DNA of 32,607 nucleotides, taken from assembly GCA_017626305.1 (NCBI GenBank), contig JAGAIW010000133.1, positions 1 to 32,607 of the forward strand, in the 5' to 3' direction. Shown here piece after piece: positions 23,752-30,577 of this stretch. The position numbers were made by a program, and so were the translations under genes. The notes beneath the pieces are model-generated. The model ran no database searches. It had not been told where the DNA came from and was given only the letters and a program-made list of their open reading frames with translations. Each line of letters begins with the position of its first letter. The first letter of the stretch is position 1. The stretch comes from Clostridia bacterium. Its GTDB lineage: Bacteria > Bacillota > Clostridia > Christensenellales > Borkfalkiaceae.

Positions 23752-24708
23752 ATGCATTTTTTGAAAGTAAAAGACGGAAACATAAACACGAAACTCAAAG
23801 GTTTTTCAAAGCAAAAAACCAACGACATGATTTTCTACGTGTGTATGATAGCGCTTCCGTGCTTGCAGTTTATTATATTTTGGATAGGGACAAATCTCGA
23901 AACGATTTTGTTGGCGTTTCAATCGTATGATCGAGCGACTGATACATATTTTTTCGTCGGGTTTGACAACTTCGCGAAAGTTTACAATATGGTCGTGAAC
24001 TCCGTGAATATTACGCAGAGCTTAAAAAACGGTTTAACCTATCAAACGTTAAATTATTTAATTACTTGGCCTTTGAGTATCTTATTCTCTTTTTATATCT
24101 ACAAAAAGAGAAAAGGCAGCGGCTTTTTCAGGACGATATTCTTTCTTCCGCAGTTGGTAGGCGGGGTATCTATGATAGTCATTTATACCTATTTTGCGGA
24201 AAATTTAATTCCTGAATTATGGCTGAATTTAACGGGCAGCTCGATTGTTCCCAGCGGCGGTTTGCTCTCTTTTGAACCGGCAGTATTTCCCACCATTGTT
24301 TTCTATCATCTCTGGACGGCATACGGCGCAAATATTCTATTTTATTCCAGTTCAATGAGCCAAGTAGATGCGTCGTTGGTAGAATCCGCTCAACTTGACG
24401 GTGCGACCAATATACAGGAGCTTTGGCATATCGTCTTGCCTCATCTTTGGCCTATGATGTCCGTATTTTTAACTTCGGGTATAGCAACCTTTTTAACGAC
24501 GGACCTTGGTATGTACGCGTTCTTTGAATTAGACGCGCCCGCAAGCGTAAGAACGTTAGGATATTATATCACGCAAAACACCTTGGGTGGAGGAATTGCG
24601 GAATATCCTTTCTGTTCAGCGTTGAGTTTGATTGTCACCTTTATTGCGGTTCCGCTCACCCTTCTCACTAAATACTTATGTGAGAAATTTGGACCGAGTG
24701 AAGATTAA
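23752..24708 (+). CDS. Sugar ABC transporter permease, first subunit (UgpA/MalF-like)
   Basis: A 318-residue integral membrane protein with about six helices and the EAA-type cytoplasmic loop ESAQLDGATNIQELWHIVLP (about 203-222) that docks the ATPase. It pairs with the next gene to form the membrane channel of the oligosaccharide importer. AAGGAG is present about 9 nt before ATG. No ATPase gene is found in this window, a common situation for carbohydrate importers that share an MsmX-like ATPase encoded elsewhere. Confidence 0.93.
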   Translation: MHFLKVKDGNINTKLKGFSKQKTNDMIFYVCMIALPCLQFIIFWIGTNLETILLAFQSYDRATDTYFFVGFDNFAKVYNMVVNSVNITQSLKNGLTYQTLNYLITWPLSILFSFYIYKKRKGSGFFRTIFFLPQLVGGVSMIVIYTYFAENLIPELWLNLTGSSIVPSGGLLSFEPAVFPTIVFYHLWTAYGANILFYSSSMSQVDASLVESAQLDGATNIQELWHIVLPHLWPMMSVFLTSGIATFLTTDLGMYAFFELDAPASVRTLGYYITQNTLGGGIAEYPFCSALSLIVTFIAVPLTLLTKYLCEKFGPSED

Positions 24709-24719
24709 CGGAGGAAAAG

Positions 24720-25607
24720 ATGGTTATTAGCGCGAAAAAACAAAAAAGAACAAGTCCGATTTGGATTTTTTTCGGTTTGATACTTACGGTATATGCGTTT
24801 TCCTTGATTTTTTTAGTAGGCTGGGGGATTATGATAGCCCTTAAATCTCCGGCGGAATATAATTTCAGCGGCGTTATGTTTTCCACAAACCTTAGCTTTG
24901 AAAGCTTTTCAACAGCTTTAAGGTATTTGTATATTACCGTTAGAGTGGATAATCAAGTGAAAGTTGTTACCTTTTTGGACATGTTTTATAATACGTCCGT
25001 ATATGCGCTGGGGTGTGCGTTCATGCAAACGACGTGTACGATGATTATGGCGTATATGACTACAAAATATAATTATAAGTTTTCCAAAATCATCACCGTT
25101 CTTGTATATACGTTGATGGTATTGCCTATTGGCGGTTCGACAGCCGCAGCGATTTCTCTTGCAAAAAAAGTGGGAACTTATGGAAGTATGATAGGGCTGT
25201 TCATTATGAAATTCCATTTCCTTGGGATGTATTTCCTTGTTTATCAAGCGCGATTCAAGGCAATTCCCAATGAGTTTATGGAAGCTGCAAGAATGGATGG
25301 CGCTTCTAGTTTTCGCATCTTTACCAGTATTATGGTGCCGATGACGAAGACGACATACTTTATGGTTTATATGTTGTACTTTATGTCTTATTGGAGCGAT
25401 TATATGACGCCGCTGATGTTCATGCCGGCAAGACCCACTATGGCATACGGGTTATTCCGATTTAAATCGTCGTCCGAAAACGTTTTAAGCATACCGTCCG
25501 TTACGATTGCGGGTTCGGTTATTATGATGCTTCCAATGTTCTTGATTTACGTATGTTTCAATAAAAAGATATACGGAAATTTAACCTTTGGCGGAATTAA
25601 AGGCTAA
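24720..25607 (+). CDS. Sugar ABC transporter permease, second subunit (UgpE/MalG-like)
   Basis: A 295-residue integral membrane protein with about six helices and the EAA loop EAARMDGASSFRIFTSIMVP (about 188-207). It forms the heterodimeric channel with the previous permease, whose gene ends 11 nt upstream. GGAGG lies just before the start codon. The family is specific for carbohydrate uptake (CUT1), matching the operon. Confidence 0.93.
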   Translation: MVISAKKQKRTSPIWIFFGLILTVYAFSLIFLVGWGIMIALKSPAEYNFSGVMFSTNLSFESFSTALRYLYITVRVDNQVKVVTFLDMFYNTSVYALGCAFMQTTCTMIMAYMTTKYNYKFSKIITVLVYTLMVLPIGGSTAAAISLAKKVGTYGSMIGLFIMKFHFLGMYFLVYQARFKAIPNEFMEAARMDGASSFRIFTSIMVPMTKTTYFMVYMLYFMSYWSDYMTPLMFMPARPTMAYGLFRFKSSSENVLSIPSVTIAGSVIMMLPMFLIYVCFNKKIYGNLTFGGIKG

Positions 25608-25637
25608 TTAAAAATAAATAAAATGAAGGAGTTTATT

Positions 25638-28607
25638 ATGACGAAAAAGACGAATAAAACAATCGCTTTTTTGGCTGGTTTGTGTTTGATGGGGGCGACG
25701 CTTTTTGTTGGAGTGCCATTGATTAACGCTCACATTTTTGCGGATGAAACGTCGATTTTATTGTCGGACGTGACGTTTGAGAATAGTTATGATATCAATA
25801 CGGAGTTATCGATTCCAAAAGTGGTGGAAATATTCAACGGGGAATCCGTGGAAGCAAAAGTAATCGTACGTTATCCCGACGGAAGCGCTTATGAAACGAA
25901 AAATCCCACGTTATCGCAAGCGGGAAAATACACGGTGGATTTTTTGTTTTCAAAAGACGGGGAATTGTTAAAAAGCGAACGGAAAGATTTTGTTGTATAT
26001 AACGACGTGTTTTCCTTTGAAGATAGCCGTTCTTCCGCGACTTACGACGAAACGTTGAACGTTCCCGGGTTAAAAGTTTCCTTGGCTTCGGGGGACACCA
26101 TGACGTTTAATCGCGTGATTGACTTAACGGGGCTTACAGCGGAAGATTATTTGATTTCGGCTTACGTTTTGCCGTCGGTGGAAGGCACGTTGGAGTTCTC
26201 GGAGTTTTCTATAACGCTTACTGATGTTTTGGATGAAAGTAAATCGATTAAAATTCTTGCGGTGGATTGCGGTTGGGACGAATATCGCGGTTGGGCGCGG
26301 GCAGGTTTTAACGGTAGATATATCGGTCATGAACTGACCAGTTGGAACGATATTATTCACAGCGAAGAATATGGCGCGCCGTTCAGCTTTTCGTTTAGGG
26401 GCTTATCAAAACGCTCGTCTTTATTGACCTTTTCTTTAAATATGGCAACGTATGAAGTTTACGCAAGACAAACGAAAGTGGTGGATTTAAATTCTTCTAC
26501 GTATTTCCCTAATGGACTTTGGGAAGGCTTTACCAACAATCAGGTTAAGATGTCCGTGTCTGTTTCAGGGAATTTAAGCGCAATGGCTTCTTTTGTTTTG
26601 ACGGACGTAATTCAAACGGATTTGACGGCGGATTATATAGACCAAGAGCTGTATTCAGAGATTAAAATCGATTCACCTGAAACTATGCTTCAAGGTTTGG
26701 TTGGGGAAAGTTATGCGATTCCGTCTGCGACGGCATATTTAAACGGAACAAAATCGCGTGTGTATACTTCTGTATTTTATAATTATTACGACGTGGAAAA
26801 TCGTGTAAACGTAGATTATTCCAACGGACGGTTTAAAACGCCAAAAGAGGGGCTTTATACAATAGAATATAAAGTTTATAACGAATTTGGAAATTATACG
26901 ACCGAGCTCGTTGACGTTTACGTGGGAGAAAGCTTACCGAGCGCTATCTTGATGGTGGACAACGAATTGGCGACCAAGTTTGGTTATAGCGGTTCGCTTA
27001 TCAAAATAGCGGATTATGCGACTTCGGGCGACGGATTAGAATTGAACACGGTAATAACGGTAGAAAAGGACGGCGTTAAAAAGAACGTTGTAAACGGGGG
27101 CTTTATAGCCGATTCTCAAGGCGAATACGTCGTGAAATACACGACGACGGACCACGTGGGAAGAATCGTCGAAGAAAGTTATACCGTAACGATAACCGAT
27201 GGCGAATATCCCGTATTCGTGGAAGAGCCCGTTTTGCCTGATTTTTATCTCGGCGGATACGATTACGTATTCCCTACGTTAAACGCGGTTTATTACGGCA
27301 CGGGAGAAAAGGTTGTTGCAAACGTGCGTTATAAAGTTGATGACGGTGAATATACGGAGACACTTTCGGGCGAAAAAACAACGATAAATTGCGAAGGGGC
27401 AACGGGAATCTTATACGTTCAGTACTACGTAAAATCGGGCAACGAGATTGTTTCCGAGCTGACTATGGAACGAGAAATCCGAAAAGTCTATGACGGAAAC
27501 GTGATGGATATGTCGGTGTTTTTTGAGAAATCGGAAGGAATTGAAGTGAAAAAAAATGAAAACGGGTATTCGTTTACCGCTCAAAAGGACGGTACGATCC
27601 GTTTCATTAAAGAACAAATTGCGCAAAATTTTAGTTTTCAATTAAAGTTTGACAAAAATAATAACGCTTGGAAAAATATAACGATTTATCTTACCGACAG
27701 CGAAAATCCCGACGAGAGAATAGCGATTCGCTGTAAAAACAACGGTGAAAAGTTGGTTATGAGCTTTGGGGAAACAGGCGAATACGTTGAAGATTACGGA
27801 AATATGTCGTTCGCTTATGCGGAAAGCAGCAAAGCGATTATTTACAATAATATTAATTGTTATGCAAGAAAAACGGTAAACGGACAAACATTCAACGGTT
27901 TTTCATCGGGATTGATTTATTTTGAAATGGAAATTGAAGGCGTAACAAACGCGTCCGTAATCGACTTTTATCGTTTTAACGGACAGATGTTAAACAGCGT
28001 GATTACATTTGATACAACTCGCCCGAAGATTGTGGTTGCAGGCTCTTTTGGCGGAAAGTATACGCTTGGAGAGACGGTTACGATAGCAAAGGCAATCGCT
28101 TGCGATATTTTTGACCCTAATATTGATTCTTACGTCACGGTTTTCTCCGCTTCGGGACAGGTCGTTACTTCCGTGGACGGAATAAAGCTCGATAAAGTGG
28201 ATTTTACGCGCGATTATGAAATTTTGATTGAAGAAATCGGCGAATATATCGTGGAATATGCCGCAAAAGGTAAATATGATTCAAAAATGCAAACGATTCG
28301 CGCGAAGATTACGGCAATAAAACAAAATGAAATTCCCGTAGTAACGCTGTACGGAGAAATTGTTTCACAAGCTTTCGTGGGAGATACGATTTCCATACCC
28401 GAAGCAATATCCTATGACGTTGACGGTAGCGAATTGGAAGTCATTAGAGTCGTGATAACGCCCGCATTAGATAGGTTGGTTATTACCGATGATTACGATT
28501 CTTTCGTTGTGAATCAAGCAGGGACTTATACAATCCTTTATCATACGGTCAACTCGGATGGAGAGCCTGCTTACGTTAGATTTGTCTTGGAGGTCGATAA
28601 ACGATGA
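25638..28607 (+). CDS. Large secreted protein with Ig-like repeats and two lectin-like regions
   Basis: A 989-residue exported protein of unknown function. A signal peptide occupies about residues 1-35 (hydrophobic stretch IAFLAGLCLMGATLFVGVPLI). The rest is beta-rich: about six degenerate Ig-like units sharing an IPxAxAY start and a GxYxxxY end (for example EGLYTIEYKV, GEYVVKYTTT, AGTYTILYHT). Two longer regions (about 100-305 and 605-760) look like concanavalin- or jelly-roll-type glycan-binding folds. No LPXTG motif or C-terminal membrane anchor is present, so it is either released or held by partners. ATG 25638 is chosen because AAGGAG (25626-25631) precedes it. Its stop overlaps the next start by 4 nt, indicating coupled translation. 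It may capture glycan at the surface for the importer. Confidence 0.65.
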   Translation: MTKKTNKTIAFLAGLCLMGATLFVGVPLINAHIFADETSILLSDVTFENSYDINTELSIPKVVEIFNGESVEAKVIVRYPDGSAYETKNPTLSQAGKYTVDFLFSKDGELLKSERKDFVVYNDVFSFEDSRSSATYDETLNVPGLKVSLASGDTMTFNRVIDLTGLTAEDYLISAYVLPSVEGTLEFSEFSITLTDVLDESKSIKILAVDCGWDEYRGWARAGFNGRYIGHELTSWNDIIHSEEYGAPFSFSFRGLSKRSSLLTFSLNMATYEVYARQTKVVDLNSSTYFPNGLWEGFTNNQVKMSVSVSGNLSAMASFVLTDVIQTDLTADYIDQELYSEIKIDSPETMLQGLVGESYAIPSATAYLNGTKSRVYTSVFYNYYDVENRVNVDYSNGRFKTPKEGLYTIEYKVYNEFGNYTTELVDVYVGESLPSAILMVDNELATKFGYSGSLIKIADYATSGDGLELNTVITVEKDGVKKNVVNGGFIADSQGEYVVKYTTTDHVGRIVEESYTVTITDGEYPVFVEEPVLPDFYLGGYDYVFPTLNAVYYGTGEKVVANVRYKVDDGEYTETLSGEKTTINCEGATGILYVQYYVKSGNEIVSELTMEREIRKVYDGNVMDMSVFFEKSEGIEVKKNENGYSFTAQKDGTIRFIKEQIAQNFSFQLKFDKNNNAWKNITIYLTDSENPDERIAIRCKNNGEKLVMSFGETGEYVEDYGNMSFAYAESSKAIIYNNINCYARKTVNGQTFNGFSSGLIYFEMEIEGVTNASVIDFYRFNGQMLNSVITFDTTRPKIVVAGSFGGKYTLGETVTIAKAIACDIFDPNIDSYVTVFSASGQVVTSVDGIKLDKVDFTRDYEILIEEIGEYIVEYAAKGKYDSKMQTIRAKITAIKQNEIPVVTLYGEIVSQAFVGDTISIPEAISYDVDGSELEVIRVVITPALDRLVITDDYDSFVVNQAGTYTILYHTVNSDGEPAYVRFVLEVDKR

Positions 28608-30562
28608 AAAAGAAAAATATCGTACAAAAATCATTGAGCTTGTTCTTTTCCTTCCTTATGTTATTTGGAACTGCGTGCGGGCAGACCAAGGCAGAAGAAA
28701 AAGGGAGCTATAATAAAGAAATCTATCAAATCGAGAGCTTAGGCACGCACGTTGCGGAGATTGAAAAAAAGAACGATTATATCGTTAAAAACGGTCAATC
28801 CGATTATCAAATCGTTATCAATTCAAGCGACGATAATCTTTGGGCGGCGCAACAGTTGAGTTTATATTTGGCGGAATCAACGGGCTTTACGATGTCAATC
28901 CTGCGGGACGCAAAAATTTCCGACTTCGATAAAGATTCTAAATACATATTCGTTGGCGACAACCAATTTCTTGATGAAGCGGGGGTAGAATTCGACGAGA
29001 AAGTATTGGGAACAAACGGTTTTAAAATTCAAAGCTATGGCTCCAATTATTTCTTGGGGGCAAGTAGCAATAGAGGGGTAAGATATTCCGTTTTTGAATT
29101 TTTACATTATTTGATTGATTTTGAGCAATATTCGCGTTACTTTACGTATTACAACGTAAATCCTAACGTGTCCGCCTATGATATGAATATCGTTGAAGTT
29201 CCGGATATTGAATGGCGGCAAGCGTTTGCGAACGTTGACGGATTAACGAGATATACGTTACGAATTCACACCCTTGAAGAACTTTGGATGAGCGAATCCG
29301 GTAAAATTTCATACGTACACAATTCAACGCACTTTTTGCCCAAGGATGAACATATGGCAGAGCATTGGAAATGGTATTCCGACACGAGTCCTGCGGGTGA
29401 GCAACTTTGCTATTCCGCTCGTGGCGACCTTGCGGAATGGGAATTGATGGTGGACACGGCGTTTCTTCGACTGAAACAGCTCGTATTAGATTGCCCTGAC
29501 TTTAATATCGTTGGTTTTGTTTGTCAGGATACCACCGTTTGGTGCGCTTGTGAAACGTGTAAGGCAGAGTGTGAGAAATACGGCACGAATTCAGCTGTTT
29601 ATCTCAAATTTGTAAATGCGCTCGGCAGAAAATTAAAGGCGTGGATTGACGAAGGGGTTGAAGTTGATAAAGATAGAGACGTTACGCTTTGTATGATGCC
29701 GTATAAACCGACGGCAAAAGCTCCTGCGAAATTAGACGAAAACGGAAATTACGTTCCCATTGACGATAGCGTTAAATTTGAAGAAAACGTAGGCTGTTGG
29801 TATGCGCCGATAGAGATGGATTTTACCAAGTCTATTACTTCGGAGGAGAATAAAGAGGCATATGCGGAATTTGAGAAATGGACGGCGCTTTCCGATAAAT
29901 TATATCTTTGGCTTTATCAAACGAATTTCCATCACTATTTATTCCCGTATCCTACTTGGGGAACGTATCAAGAGCTGTATCGCTATTCTTATGAAAAAGG
30001 CGCAAAATTGATGTTTAATCAGGCTCAATATAACAACCCCGGAACAACTGCGTTTAACGATTTAAAGACGTATCTTACGGCAAAATTGACGTGGAACGTA
30101 AATCTTGACGAGGCGGAATTAACGAGAAACTATTTTGAAAAAGTGTTCGGTCCCGCAGCCGACACAATGAGAAAATATTTTGACGAAGTGAATACGCATT
30201 TTGTTTATATTCAGGACGAATACGACGTTACGGGTAGCGTGTATGCCCCCGTGGACGACCCTGAATATTGGCCGTATCCGATTATTCGTCGTTGGCTGAA
30301 CTATTTCGAATATGCGGACGACCAAATTTCCGTATATAAAACGACGAACCCTAAATTATATGAAAAGTATCACAGAATGCTTGTGGCGGAGAGCATTTTC
30401 CCGCAGTACGTTAACGTAACGCATTACGCAGATTATTATTCGCTGGCGACGAAAAATCTTTTAAGACGCAACTTTGTTTCGGACGTTACTTTAACGAACG
30501 TTAAACGTTATAGAGAAAGCGATATGATAACCTCTATCACGGGCAAATGGCAAATGGAGTAA
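28604..30562 (+). CDS. DUF4838 lipoprotein with GH67-like N-terminal domain
   Basis: A 652-residue exported protein. The signal peptide ends in FGTAC (Cys25), a lipobox-like site with Gly rather than Leu at -3, so lipidation is likely but not certain. Residues about 50-190 resemble the beta-sandwich that precedes the barrel in alpha-glucuronidases (GH67), including the NRGVRYSVFEFL segment. The remainder is the DUF4838 barrel-like domain, with a Cys-rich WCACETCKAEC stretch (about 308-318) often seen in this family. DUF4838 proteins are common in polysaccharide loci but their activity is not known to me. Translation is coupled to the previous gene through an ATGA overlap. It may be a surface glycosidase acting on glucuronate-containing glycans. 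Confidence 0.78.
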   Translation: MKKKNIVQKSLSLFFSFLMLFGTACGQTKAEEKGSYNKEIYQIESLGTHVAEIEKKNDYIVKNGQSDYQIVINSSDDNLWAAQQLSLYLAESTGFTMSILRDAKISDFDKDSKYIFVGDNQFLDEAGVEFDEKVLGTNGFKIQSYGSNYFLGASSNRGVRYSVFEFLHYLIDFEQYSRYFTYYNVNPNVSAYDMNIVEVPDIEWRQAFANVDGLTRYTLRIHTLEELWMSESGKISYVHNSTHFLPKDEHMAEHWKWYSDTSPAGEQLCYSARGDLAEWELMVDTAFLRLKQLVLDCPDFNIVGFVCQDTTVWCACETCKAECEKYGTNSAVYLKFVNALGRKLKAWIDEGVEVDKDRDVTLCMMPYKPTAKAPAKLDENGNYVPIDDSVKFEENVGCWYAPIEMDFTKSITSEENKEAYAEFEKWTALSDKLYLWLYQTNFHHYLFPYPTWGTYQELYRYSYEKGAKLMFNQAQYNNPGTTAFNDLKTYLTAKLTWNVNLDEAELTRNYFEKVFGPAADTMRKYFDEVNTHFVYIQDEYDVTGSVYAPVDDPEYWPYPIIRRWLNYFEYADDQISVYKTTNPKLYEKYHRMLVAESIFPQYVNVTHYADYYSLATKNLLRRNFVSDVTLTNVKRYRESDMITSITGKWQME

Positions 30563-30577
30563 AGAAGAGGTGAAACG

